From Chloroflexota bacterium (GTDB taxonomy: Bacteria; Chloroflexota; Anaerolineae; Promineifilales; Promineifilaceae): a stretch of DNA of 64,000 nucleotides. The notes beneath the pieces are model-generated. The model was not told the origin of the DNA. It saw only the letters and a list, made by a program, of their open reading frames with translations, and made no database searches. Position numbers and translations under genes: made by a program. The first letter of the stretch is position 1. Every line of letters begins with the position of its first letter. The stretch lies in assembly GCA_022616275.1 (NCBI GenBank), contig JAKEFB010000182.1, positions 62,001-126,000 of the forward strand. The letters are read 5' to 3'. Positions 1-7,707 of the stretch are shown here, in pieces.

Positions 1-1184
1 ATGAGTACGCCGCCGAGGTGCGCGAGCAAGAAGAGGAAGTCCAGCGCAAGCTCGACCAGAGCCGGGCCGGTGAAGCGGAAGATGAGGACAGCGCCTTGAG
101 AGTGACTGCGGCCGACATTGCCGAAGTCCTCTCGATGTGGACAGGTATTCCCGTGTCCCAGTTGACCGAAGCAGAGTCGCTCCGGCTGCTGCACATGGAA
201 GAAGAGTTGACCAGGCATATCGTCGGCCAGCGCGAGGCCATTGAGGCCATTGCCAAGGCTGTGCGCCGGGCCCGGGCGGGTATGAAAGACCCCCGCCGCC
301 CCATTGGCTCCTTCATCTTCCTTGGCCCCACGGGCGTTGGCAAGACGGAACTGACCAAGGCGCTGGCCATCTTCCTCTTTGGCAGCGAGGATGCGCTGGT
401 GCAACTGGACATGTCCGAGTTTATGGAACGGCATAACGTCGCTCGACTCATCGGCTCACCGCCTGGCTACGTCGGTTACGAGGACGCCGGTCAGTTGACC
501 GAGGCAGTCCGCCGCCGGCCGTACTCCATCGTCGTCTTCGACGAAGTCGAGAAAGCCCATCCCGAGGCCTTTAACATCCTGCTCCAGATCATGGAAGAAG
601 GCCACCTCTCCGACGCCAAAGGCCACAAGGTTGACTTCCGCAATACCATCATTATCATGACCTCCAACGTCGGGGCCGAGATGATTAAGCGCGGGCCGAA
701 CCTGGGCTTCTCTTTTATGCGCGACGTGGTCCGGGAAAATGAAGACGCTTATACCGAGATGCGCAAATCCCTCATGGAAGAGTTAAAACGCACCTTCCGG
801 CCGGAGTTCATCAACCGCGTAGACAATATCATTGTCTTCCGGCAACTGACGCCCGATGACATCCGCCGGATCGTGGACATCATCCTGGAAGAGGTCCAAG
901 TGCGTCTGGTCGAACATGAGTTGCACCTGGACGCGACGGACGCCGCCAAGGGCTGGCTCGTCGAGCACGGCTATGACCGCGACTACGGCGCCCGGCCGCT
1001 GCGCCGCCTGATCCAGCGTGAAGTGGAAGACCGCCTCTCCGACGCGATGCTCGTCGGCCAGTTCGGACATGGCGACACGATTCTGCTTGACGTGGAAGAG
1101 GATCAGGTAATCCTGCGTGAAGGTGAAAGCGGTGAGCCGGAGCAAACCGGCGAAGACATGGAGCCGGAGCTGGCAACCCCGTAA
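1..1184 (+). CDS. clpC: ClpC-type AAA+ ATPase subunit, C-terminal part (5' end outside window)
   Basis: This is the second AAA+ module of a Clp/Hsp100 unfoldase, which hands substrates to ClpP in the cytoplasm. The reading frame is open from base 3, so the true start lies left of the window; the GTG at 18 is internal. Counting from 18, the end of the middle region is at 1-60, Walker A GPTGVGKT at 103-110, the substrate pore loop GYVGYE at 150-155, Walker B VVFDE at 172-176, sensor-1 TSN at 215-217, and the arginine finger in FRPEFINRVD at about 259-268. An acidic tail follows. The lead-in IAEVLSMWTGIPVSQL is typical of ClpC/ClpB; ClpC is preferred over ClpB because the visible part shows no long coiled-coil middle domain. 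The gene converges on the LysM lipoprotein gene. Confidence 0.93.
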   Translation, partial: EYAAEVREQEEEVQRKLDQSRAGEAEDEDSALRVTAADIAEVLSMWTGIPVSQLTEAESLRLLHMEEELTRHIVGQREAIEAIAKAVRRARAGMKDPRRPIGSFIFLGPTGVGKTELTKALAIFLFGSEDALVQLDMSEFMERHNVARLIGSPPGYVGYEDAGQLTEAVRRRPYSIVVFDEVEKAHPEAFNILLQIMEEGHLSDAKGHKVDFRNTIIIMTSNVGAEMIKRGPNLGFSFMRDVVRENEDAYTEMRKSLMEELKRTFRPEFINRVDNIIVFRQLTPDDIRRIVDIILEEVQVRLVEHELHLDATDAAKGWLVEHGYDRDYGARPLRRLIQREVEDRLSDAMLVGQFGHGDTILLDVEEDQVILREGESGEPEQTGEDMEPELATP

Positions 1185-1194
1185 GTATAGTGGG

Positions 1195-1232
1195 GATTAG
1201 AGATTGGAGACGGTAATCTCCAATCTCTAATC
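1195..1232. repeat. Heptamer-repeat hairpin between convergent genes (terminator-like)
   Basis: Arms 1195-1210 and 1217-1232 are perfect 16-bp inverted repeats around a 6-nt loop. They are built from the heptamer AATCTCC/AATCTCT, and a further copy follows to 1243. The hairpin sits between the stops of clpC and the LysM gene, where it could end transcription from both sides, but it lacks a T-run. The same heptamers recur at 7.2, 7.7, 18.8, 44.8 and 46.7 kb. Confidence 0.6.
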
Positions 1233-1246
1233 TCCAATCTCCCCAC

Positions 1247-1624
1247 CTACCGAGGAATTACCAACACCTGCCCTACCTCAATCCGGTTAATATCGGCAAT
1301 ATTATTGACCTGGGCCAGCGCGTCCAGCGTCACGCCAAAACGCTCGGCAATTTCGGCCAGGGTGTCCCCGGGCTGGATGGTGTACGTTTCCTGGCCGGCC
1401 GCGGCGTCGGTGGCCGCCGGCGCCGTGGTCGGTGTGGCTGGTTCCGGCGTGGGGGCTGGCGTCCAGGTGGGTGGCAACCCGCTGTTCGGCGTAGACCGTG
1501 GCGACTGGTCCAGGCCAGGGCCGGCGTCGGGAGTCAAATCGGCCGTCGGGATTAACGTCGGCACACCCCCACCACAGGCAGCCAACAAAACCAGTAAAAC
1601 GAGCCCCCAAAATACCCGCTTCAT
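1247..1624 (-). CDS. LysM-domain lipoprotein
   Basis: A 125-residue secreted lipoprotein. The N-terminus has a Lys/Arg start, a hydrophobic stretch and lipobox LLAAC with the lipidated cysteine at residue 17. A Thr/Pro/Ala linker (about 22-75) leads to one LysM domain at 80-124, starting YTIQPGDTLAEIAERFG and ending GQVLVIPR. LysM binds N-acetylglucosamine polymers such as peptidoglycan, so the protein probably tethers membrane to wall or extracellular glycan. The start is supported by GGGAGG 8 nt upstream. The larger LysM protein at 29381-30484 carries the same domain type. Confidence 0.88.
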   Translation of the reverse strand: MKRVFWGLVLLVLLAACGGGVPTLIPTADLTPDAGPGLDQSPRSTPNSGLPPTWTPAPTPEPATPTTAPAATDAAAGQETYTIQPGDTLAEIAERFGVTLDALAQVNNIADINRIEVGQVLVIPR

Positions 1625-1649
1625 CTCACCGCCTCCCTGTCTAAGGATA

Positions 1650-1699
1650 GAGCTAGAGCTAGAGGAGTAGCTAAGGGACCAATCCTCTAGCTCTAGCTC
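1650..1699. repeat. Hexamer-repeat hairpin (TAGCTC units)
   Basis: A perfect 17-bp inverted repeat, arms 1650-1666 and 1683-1699, made of tandem CTCTAG/TAGCTC units. It lies in the divergent region between the LysM gene and the kinase fragment. Related runs occur near 43987, 44807 and 51455. Confidence 0.6.
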
Positions 1700-1747
1700 T
1701 CGCTCTTGCTACCAATAATGGTACCAGGATACAAGGGTTGAGCCGGA

Positions 1748-1777
1748 TTCGCAACCACCCTTTCTCCGTGCTACAAT
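1748..1777 (+). promoter_or_regulatory. Putative promoter of the kinase fragment
   Basis: TTCGCA at 1748-1753, an 18-nt spacer, then TACAAT at 1772-1777 (5/6 to the sigma-70 -10). The ATG at 1787 lies 9 nt past the -10, so transcription would begin almost at the start codon (leaderless). Confidence 0.4.
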
Positions 1778-1786
1778 CGGCCGCTC

Positions 1787-2170
1787 ATGACACCCCAGAA
1801 GATTGGACGTTACGAAATCAGAGGTGAACTCGGCCGGGGTGGCATGGCTACCGTTTACCGTGCCTTCGACCCCCGCTTCCGGCGGGAGGTGGCGATTAAG
1901 GTCCTGCTTCTGGGTGACTTCCCTGGCTCTCCCATCCAGGTAACGCTGGACAATTCCGGCGACCTGCAACCTTTCCAGACTGACGTCTACGTCTTTCCCG
2001 TCAACGCCGCTTTCTGTGACATGACCTCCTTCCGGCTGACGAAACCGGCCGGCCCAGGCGGCGACTACTCCTCTTCAGGCAGGCTACCCAACCGCGTCGC
2101 GGCCGTAGCCATGCCCACCATCAGCCAGAAGACCGTCACCGCGTGGTGGAAGTCCACGTTGACCAGGTAA
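1787..2170 (+). pseudogene. Broken Ser/Thr protein kinase (PknB type), N-lobe only
   Basis: The first 40 or so residues are a classic bacterial Ser/Thr kinase start: glycine-rich loop [12 protein letters not shown] at 13-24 and the ATP-binding lysine in VAIK at residue 38. From about residue 42 (base 1913) the similarity ends. None of the helix C, HRD or DFG motifs follow in any frame that I can find. The remaining frame is non-kinase sequence that runs antisense into the 3' end of the O-antigen ligase gene. This looks like a deletion or rearrangement remnant. The 5' end keeps a plausible promoter, so a short peptide could still be made. Confidence 0.75.
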
Positions 2171-3495
2171 TGGTCTAACGTCCCGGCCACCAGCCCTCCA
2201 ACCAGGGCGGCGTGCAGCCCCAGCCAGACCGGATCGCGCCGCTCGTCTCCCCGGAACTGCCCCCGCGCCAAAAAAGCGTAGCCAAACACGGTGGCCATGA
2301 GAATCAGAAAAGAAGCCAACCCCAGGAAACCCATCTGCTGGCCGATGGTCAGGTAAATGCTGGCCACCCCCAGGTAAAGATCAATGTCCGGCGACCCGGC
2401 AAAGCCGACGCCAAACAACGGGTATCGGCCGATCAACGTCACCGCATCCTTAAACTCGCCAAAGCGCATCTGCGTCGCCAGGTCCTGTCCCTGAAAACCG
2501 GCCGCAAAACGGGCTACGTACCCCTGCGTCGCCGGCAGGAGCAGCAGCAACAGCGCCGCCACAGCCATGGTCGGGATTAGCCGCCGGTAGCGGGCCATCG
2601 CCACAAAACCCAGCCCGGCCGCCAGCCCCAGCATCGCCGTTCGCGAAAAGGTCAGGATCAGGCAGACCAGGATCAGGCCCACCATCACCGCCGTCAACCA
2701 GCGGGGAAACAGCGGCCGGCGGGCCACCAACTGCGGCCCGGCCAGCACCCCGACCATCATCAACAGGCCACCCAGGACGTTAGGGTCCACCGAAGTGCTG
2801 ATCGCCCGCTCGGCCAGCGCGGGATTGTCCTCGATGTAACGAATGACAAAACCGCCGGGGTAGCCAACCCGCTGCAACGCGTTCAGAACGTCGTTGGCCA
2901 CCAGGTCCGGCAGCAGCCAGAGCGCAATGCCGATAGCCCCGGCCCCGGCCCCGGCCAGCAGTGTCACCTTTACCAGCCGCTTGAGTTGCTCCCAACGAGC
3001 ACAGTAGTCCACCACCACCAGCGTAAAGGCAATACTCATCAACAGCTCGGCAAAGTGGCGCAGCAGCGTCGGCGTCAGCGGCCCGTTAGACAGGCCAAAA
3101 ATAAAGGCAAAGACGGCCACAATGATAAAAACGATCAGGGGCACAGTAACAGGCGCAGTAACGATGGTCCTCTGCCGGCCGGTTACCACCCGCAGCGCCC
3201 AGATGCCTACCGTCGCTCCCAGGGCCATGTCCAGCAGCGTCGGCGTCAGGCCGATGTCCACCGGAATCGTGGCAAAGGGCAGCAGGCAGACCACGCCGAT
3301 GACTCCCCAGAAGCCAACCTCCAGATTGCGCAGCACGACCACAGCCCCCACCAGGGCCACGACCACGGCCACGGCCGCCAACGGCCCACCAAAAGCCAGG
3401 ACCAGCCCCCCCACCGCCGCCACCAGCCCGGCCAGCAGCCCCAGCGCCCACGAGGAATAGGCCGGGTTAGCATGCGTCACTAAACGAGAAGTCAT
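2065..3495 (-). CDS. O-antigen ligase/polymerase family membrane protein
   Basis: A 476-residue polytopic membrane protein with about 10-12 hydrophobic segments. The Wzy_C/O-antigen ligase signature is visible: a central soluble loop, then [10 protein letters not shown] at about 285, and [10 protein letters not shown] at about 360 before the C-terminal membrane pair. Family members join or polymerise undecaprenyl-linked glycans on the outer face of the membrane. The ATG at 3495 is preferred over a GTG four codons upstream. The 3' end overlaps the kinase remnant on the other strand. It stands upstream of no other gene on its strand, but it fits the surrounding glycan genes. Whether it acts as ligase or polymerase cannot be told. 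Confidence 0.85.
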   Translation of the reverse strand: MTSRLVTHANPAYSSWALGLLAGLVAAVGGLVLAFGGPLAAVAVVVALVGAVVVLRNLEVGFWGVIGVVCLLPFATIPVDIGLTPTLLDMALGATVGIWALRVVTGRQRTIVTAPVTVPLIVFIIVAVFAFIFGLSNGPLTPTLLRHFAELLMSIAFTLVVVDYCARWEQLKRLVKVTLLAGAGAGAIGIALWLLPDLVANDVLNALQRVGYPGGFVIRYIEDNPALAERAISTSVDPNVLGGLLMMVGVLAGPQLVARRPLFPRWLTAVMVGLILVCLILTFSRTAMLGLAAGLGFVAMARYRRLIPTMAVAALLLLLLPATQGYVARFAAGFQGQDLATQMRFGEFKDAVTLIGRYPLFGVGFAGSPDIDLYLGVASIYLTIGQQMGFLGLASFLILMATVFGYAFLARGQFRGDERRDPVWLGLHAALVGGLVAGTLDHYLVNVDFHHAVTVFWLMVGMATAATRLGSLPEEE

Positions 3496-3518
3496 TCGCG
3501 ATCCCACCGGAAAAACCG

Positions 3519-3596
3519 CAGAGGCGCGGAGAACGCCGAGAAATACAAGAGAGAAAAATTCGTGTTATTCGTGCGATTCGTGTCGGAATTAGAATA
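3519..3596. repeat. Dispersed intergenic repeat (GCAGAGGCGCGGAGAACG type)
   Basis: An AT-richer spacer containing a GCAGAGGCGCGGAGAACGCC-like word and ATTCGTG repeats. Similar words are common in intergenic DNA of Chloroflexi and cyanobacteria (recollection, not a search result). No ORF is seen. Confidence 0.35.
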
Positions 3597-3611
3597 ACCC
3601 ATCTTACCACC

Positions 3612-5978
3612 CTAATCAACCCGGACCTGCGTCAGGATCAGGAAATCGTCCGTCGGCCGGCCCTCCGGCGTCATAATTTGCAGCCGGTCAAAAACCCCCT
3701 CGGCCGGCCGGGTATAAGCGCCAATAATCAGCGGGTAAACCCCGGCCGGGGTCTCCTCGCTCACCACCAAAGCCAGGTGCATCTCCTGGACTTCTCCGGC
3801 CGCCCACTCTACCGTCCCCAGAGGCGGGGCCAGATCCTGGCTGGCCCAACGTGTGGTGTCTTCGCCGACCACCTGAGCGAAAAAGGTGTAGTTGGTCTCC
3901 AGTGGTCGCTGCACCCGCCAGTAGAGCGTTAAGGCAATACTCTCCCCCGGCCGGACGCGACGCGGCGCCATCTCGAAGCCCGCCAGCTCCAGTTCATCAC
4001 CAAAATTGACCTGGGTAGGATTAGGTAGCTCGCCGGGCGCTGCTTCCAGGGCCACCGTCGTCAAAACCACGGCGTCCCGGCCGTCTTCGGTTGACAGCCG
4101 TTCCCGGGTATAAAAGTCGTACAGCCCGACAGTTAATTCCAGCGCCGTGGGAGCCACGGCCGTCCCCGGAACCTGGAGTTGGTAATAGTTAGTAATCTCC
4201 TGGCCAGGCGCCAGCAGCCGGGTGGCGAGGAGTCCCTGGCCGGGGTACATATCCCGCTGGGCCACCGGCAGCTCCAACACCGGGTCGTTCAGGTGGACAA
4301 AGACGCTCCAGTCCCGCTCCATCTCGGCCAGGACCTGCCAGCGTAGGAACACGTTTACCGCCTCCCCCGGCCGGGCCGCCGGCTCGACCTGGTATTCCAC
4401 CAGCCGCATGTGGTCGCCAAATGTGACGTTAACCAGGCCGCCCACCAACTCGCTGCTGGCGGCCGCTTCCCGGCCGGCCCAGCGCTCTGGCTGGTAGGCT
4501 GGCCGGATCCACACCAGGGGCGCCACTGCGCTGACGGCCAGCATGAACAGGGCCAGCCCACCCACGACGTACCCCGCCGGCCGGCGCGGCAGCCAGCCCA
4601 CCAGCCCAACTACCAGCAGGACACTCAACGTGGAGATAGCCGAAAAGACCAGCCGCCCCTGCGACGACCACGTCACCGTCGCCCAACGCACCAACCCCAC
4701 CACCACCGCGGCCGACCAGAGCAAGCACAAAAGGAGTGGAAAGTAGTGAGTAATAAGCAATGAGCAATGAGCAATGAGCGATGAGCGGTGAGTGCTGAGG
4801 ACTGAGGACTGAGGACTGAGGACTGAGGACTGAGTGCTGAGTGCTGACGGCTGATAGCTGACGGCTAAGTAGGCGATGAAGCCAGGAACGGCCAGGACGA
4901 CGGCCGCGTTGAGCACGTGGTAAATCCAGGTCGTCATGGGCACGTTGACGCCGCCGAAGAGGCCCCAATAAGAGAGCATGAAGCCCCATCGCTCGCTCCA
5001 CAACTGGACCAGCGAGGCCGGGTGGGCGCGCTGGCCCAGGACGGCAATAAAGGCGTTCCAGCCGCTCCAGTCGCCGTACAGGCGGATATTGCGAAAGTAC
5101 CACCAGCCGGCAATTAGCAGCCCGGCCGCCAGCACCACCGCAAAATGAAGCAGCGACCGCAACACCAACCGGCCAAGCAGCCGCCCCCAGCTTGCCGGCC
5201 GTTCCTGTCCGGAGCCGGTGAGCGCCGGCCATTGGGCCACGACGACCGTTCCTAGTGCCAGCGGCAGCAGCCCCACGGCCGTGATTTTCGTCAGCGTCCC
5301 CAGGCCAATGACCACACCCAGGAGCAGCGCCTGTCGAACACTGCCACGCTGGTCCGCTATACCGCCCCGGACCATTTTAATCATCAGCAGCAGGGCCAAC
5401 GAAGCCAGGGGGATGACCAGGCTGTCGTTGTTCACGGCCCCACTGATGAACAAGAACATCGGCGTAAAGGCATTAACGGCTGCCGCGCCCAGGGCAATCT
5501 CCGGCCGGCCGGGGGCCACCTCGCGGGCAATGCGGTAGGTGAGATAAACGGTGGCCGCGCCTAGCAAGACAGAGAAGATGCGAATGATCCGCACCGCCAG
5601 CAACGTCCCCTGCCAGGGGTCGGCCGCCGGATCGTGGACCACCAGGTTGATGTTGCCGTCGGCCGTAATGACGCCGTTGTTGGCGTGGGGGTTCAGCCAG
5701 CGCACCCGCTCCATGTCCGCAGCATCAATCCAGAAGGTCAGCGCCGCCCCCAGGTAATAGTATAGCGGCGGTTGGCTGGCTTCCTGCTTCCACGGCCCGG
5801 CCGCGGCCGGGTCAAAGACCTGCACCGGCAGCGGGTTGCCGTCGGCCAGGTGGCGGACCATCGGGTAGTGCCACAGTTCGTCCGACGCCTCAAACACCGG
5901 CGTCATCAGGGCGTAAGCCAGGCCCAGCAAGACAAAAGCAGCCAGAATGAAAGCCAGCCAGCGCTTTTCGCTAATCAG
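3612..5978 (-). CDS. GT-C membrane glycosyltransferase (DUF2142-like) with two C-terminal beta domains
   Basis: An integral membrane protein of about 785 residues. The N-terminal part carries the GT-C pattern: TM1, then acidic loop FEASDELWHY, then QPPLYYYLGAAL before the next helices, and about 10 TM segments. Two copies of the beta-type domain shared across this window follow, the first with SVFVHLNDP and the second with FGDELELAGFEM and LTLYWRV. The start is uncertain. No ATG is available, a TTG at 5930 would cut TM1 in half, and the frame is open to a CTG at 5978 that overlaps the end of the GT4 gene, so I place it there. Bases 4744-4872 insert about 43 residues coded by heptamer repeats (peptide SSVLSPQ) into a loop. 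The donor is probably a polyprenyl-phosphate sugar. Confidence 0.8.
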   Translation of the reverse strand: MISEKRWLAFILAAFVLLGLAYALMTPVFEASDELWHYPMVRHLADGNPLPVQVFDPAAAGPWKQEASQPPLYYYLGAALTFWIDAADMERVRWLNPHANNGVITADGNINLVVHDPAADPWQGTLLAVRIIRIFSVLLGAATVYLTYRIAREVAPGRPEIALGAAAVNAFTPMFLFISGAVNNDSLVIPLASLALLLMIKMVRGGIADQRGSVRQALLLGVVIGLGTLTKITAVGLLPLALGTVVVAQWPALTGSGQERPASWGRLLGRLVLRSLLHFAVVLAAGLLIAGWWYFRNIRLYGDWSGWNAFIAVLGQRAHPASLVQLWSERWGFMLSYWGLFGGVNVPMTTWIYHVLNAAVVLAVPGFIAYLAVSYQPSALSTQSSVLSPQSSVLSTHRSSLIAHCSLLITHYFPLLLCLLWSAAVVVGLVRWATVTWSSQGRLVFSAISTLSVLLVVGLVGWLPRRPAGYVVGGLALFMLAVSAVAPLVWIRPAYQPERWAGREAAASSELVGGLVNVTFGDHMRLVEYQVEPAARPGEAVNVFLRWQVLAEMERDWSVFVHLNDPVLELPVAQRDMYPGQGLLATRLLAPGQEITNYYQLQVPGTAVAPTALELTVGLYDFYTRERLSTEDGRDAVVLTTVALEAAPGELPNPTQVNFGDELELAGFEMAPRRVRPGESIALTLYWRVQRPLETNYTFFAQVVGEDTTRWASQDLAPPLGTVEWAAGEVQEMHLALVVSEETPAGVYPLIIGAYTRPAEGVFDRLQIMTPEGRPTDDFLILTQVRVD
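4744..4872. repeat. In-gene heptamer tandem repeat (ACTGAGG/TGAGCAA units)
   Basis: About 129 bp of 7-bp units: TGAGCAA variants, then at least five ACTGAGG copies, then degenerate units. The array lies inside the GT-C gene without breaking its frame and encodes a low-complexity Ser/Leu/Gln loop. The same unit flanks genes near 51430, and TGAGCGA units lie at 28591. Confidence 0.9.
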
Positions 5979-7185
5979 ACCCCTCCACTAATTCGTGGAA
6001 AAACGCGGCCGTCTGGGCGGCGATTTTGTCCCAGGTGAACAGGTCAGCCACACAGACTGCTCCCTCACCAAGCTTGGCTCGCAAAGCAGGATCGGCCGCA
6101 ATGCTACCGATAGTGTCGGCCAGGGCGGCCGGGTTGTCAACCGGCGCAAACCATACGTTCTCCCCATGAACCAGCTCTGGCGTCGGGCTGGCCGGCGCGG
6201 TCGTAATCAGCGGCCGGCCGTGAGCCAGGACGGCCATCAACGTCCCCCGCCGCAGCGACACGCCGTCCCGGTACGGCATGACCATCAGGTCGGCGGCCTG
6301 CAGATAGGCCGAGACTTCCTGCTCCGGCAAAAAGCCGCTCCAGTGGACGCGCTCCCCCAGCCCCAGCTCGCCGACCAGCTCCTCCAGTTGGGCCAGGAAG
6401 GCCTGGTTATTTTCCGGATCGCTGCTCCCCGTCCGGCCGCCGATAAAGACCAGGTGCATTCGCTCGTCCAGCCGGGCCAGAGCCTGCAGCAGCGTGTCCG
6501 CCCCCTTGCTCTCGTTCAAGAAACCAAAATAGCCCAGCAGACAATCGCCGGCCGCCAGCCCCAGCTTTTCCCGCACCCCGGCCACTTCCCCGGCCGGGGG
6601 CGTTCGGGCGGCGATGTTACTGCCAATGGGGATGTGCCTGAGCCGGGACTCTTCTATTTGCCATTGCCGCAGCGCCTGGTAATCCTCCTGGTTGGTGGCA
6701 ATCACCCCGTCGGCCGAGCGCGCCAGGCGCTGGACCACCCACTGGCGCAGTCGGCCGGCCTTAGGGAAAAGGTACGGGACCCGCAAATCATGAAAAGTCA
6801 CGACGGTCCTGGCCAGGCCCCGCAGCCGCCAGGGAAAAAAGTTGACCGCCGGCACGCGCATGTCATAGGCGGCCGCCTGGTACTGAATATTAATAATCTG
6901 CAACTCATATCGGAGGGCTACGTCGGCCACCACAGTGGCGGCCGGCCACCACCAACGGCGCACCCGGGGATGGAGTTGGGCAAAGCCAATGTCTACCGGC
7001 TCCCGCAGCCGCCACCAGCGCTGTTCGCCGCCGGACGGCCGGGCCTCCCGGCTGGTAATGACGTGGACCTGGTGGCCGGCCGCCCCCAACTCCCTGGCCA
7101 GTTCCCGGGTAAAAGCCCCCACCCCTCCCTCCATCGGCGGAAACTCGCCAGTCACCAGACCAATTTTCAAGGCTCTAAGGCTCAA
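5971..7185 (-). CDS. Glycosyltransferase family 4
   Basis: A 404-residue cytoplasmic GT-B enzyme. The N-terminal Rossmann half opens with IGLVTGEFPPMEGGVGAF, the glycine-rich acceptor-side loop of GT4 enzymes. The C-terminal half carries LLGYFGFLNESKGADTL, VHWSGFLPEQEVSAYLQAADL and MPYRDGVSLRRGTLMAVL, the nucleotide-sugar binding region; the final EX7E motif is altered, as in some GT4 subgroups. The start is a TTG at 7185, since the nearby ATG is out of frame. Its stop overlaps the probable start of the downstream GT-C gene, suggesting coupled translation. It would add a sugar to a lipid-linked glycan from a nucleotide donor; sugar unknown. Confidence 0.85.
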   Translation of the reverse strand: MSLRALKIGLVTGEFPPMEGGVGAFTRELARELGAAGHQVHVITSREARPSGGEQRWWRLREPVDIGFAQLHPRVRRWWWPAATVVADVALRYELQIINIQYQAAAYDMRVPAVNFFPWRLRGLARTVVTFHDLRVPYLFPKAGRLRQWVVQRLARSADGVIATNQEDYQALRQWQIEESRLRHIPIGSNIAARTPPAGEVAGVREKLGLAAGDCLLGYFGFLNESKGADTLLQALARLDERMHLVFIGGRTGSSDPENNQAFLAQLEELVGELGLGERVHWSGFLPEQEVSAYLQAADLMVMPYRDGVSLRRGTLMAVLAHGRPLITTAPASPTPELVHGENVWFAPVDNPAALADTIGSIAADPALRAKLGEGAVCVADLFTWDKIAAQTAAFFHELVEGSD

Positions 7186-7195
7186 GGCGGCATTT

Positions 7196-7273
7196 TAGAG
7201 ATTAGAGAGTGGAGATTGGAGATTGGCAACCAAGAGTTGCTCACAATCTCTAATCTCTAATCTCCAATCTCCC
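7196..7273. repeat. Heptamer fold-back repeat with a conserved core
   Basis: Runs of GAGATTA/GGAGATT on the left and AATCTCT/AATCTCC on the right flank a core at 7225-7244, GGCAACCAAGAGTTGCTCAC. The core is almost exactly repeated in inverse orientation at 46682-46701 (19 of 20 bases). The element separates the GT4 and RHH genes. Confidence 0.75.
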
Positions 7274-7276
7274 CTG

Positions 7277-7630
7277 TTAGAGTAGAAACTCCGACGGATC
7301 CGGCACCGGGTGGCCGCGCCACTTCAGCAAGGCCAGGGCGTAGGCCCGCCGCAGCGTGGCCAGGCCGGCTTTCTCCGCCTCGTAACTGGCCTCGTCTTCG
7401 TCGGCCACGTGGCTCCGGCCGACCTCCCACAACTCCTGGTCGTCCAGCTTATTGAGCGCCAGCAGCTCGGCGTGAAAAGATGGGGGCACTTTGGCCACCG
7501 ACGGTGGCATGCCAGACTTAATCGTCTGTACCGCCACTTCGTTAAAAGACCAGCCGGACGCATCGGCTATGCTCTTCAACCGGTCATAAATAGATTGGGG
7601 CATGCGAACGGTCACTTTTTTCTCGCTCAT
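7277..7630 (-). CDS. RHH-type protein, orphan paralogue of the HNH partner
   Basis: 117 residues. The N-terminus MSEKKVTVRMPQSIYDRLKSIA looks like a ribbon-helix-helix DNA-binding fold (strand, two helices). The middle LALNKLDDQELWEVGRS and the end ALALLKWRGHPVP match, block by block, the protein at 16587-17000, which sits next to an HNH endonuclease gene. Here no HNH gene follows; the neighbours are glycosyltransferases separated by heptamer repeats. It may be an antitoxin-like regulator that lost its partner or acts on the other locus. Ribosome site GAGG lies 6 nt before ATG. Confidence 0.7.
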   Translation of the reverse strand: MSEKKVTVRMPQSIYDRLKSIADASGWSFNEVAVQTIKSGMPPSVAKVPPSFHAELLALNKLDDQELWEVGRSHVADEDEASYEAEKAGLATLRRAYALALLKWRGHPVPDPSEFLL

Positions 7631-7640
7631 ATGATACCTC

Positions 7641-7707
7641 GATGATTGGAGATTTGAGACTGGAGATTAGAGATTGGCCAATCTCCAATCTCTAATCTCC
7701 AATCTCC
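7641..7707. repeat. Heptamer fold-back repeat
   Basis: Arms 7662-7675 and 7687-7700 are a perfect 14-bp inverted repeat of GGAGATT/AGAGATT units, followed by more AATCTCC copies. It lies between the GT2 stop and the RHH start region, so it could act as a hairpin terminator or be selfish. Confidence 0.75.

Noticed and set aside
1650..1699. Rho-independent terminator
   Set aside because: The stem is strong but lies upstream of both divergent genes and has no T-run; it is better explained as a repeat.
4744..4872. Possible CRISPR array
   Set aside because: Units are 7 bp and contiguous, with no 20-40 bp unique spacers and no cas genes nearby; they are simple tandem repeats inside a gene.
5995..7260. 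421-residue plus-strand ORF
   Set aside because: It is antisense to the GT4 gene, rich in Arg/Pro/Gln as expected of a shadow frame, and has no recognisable domain.
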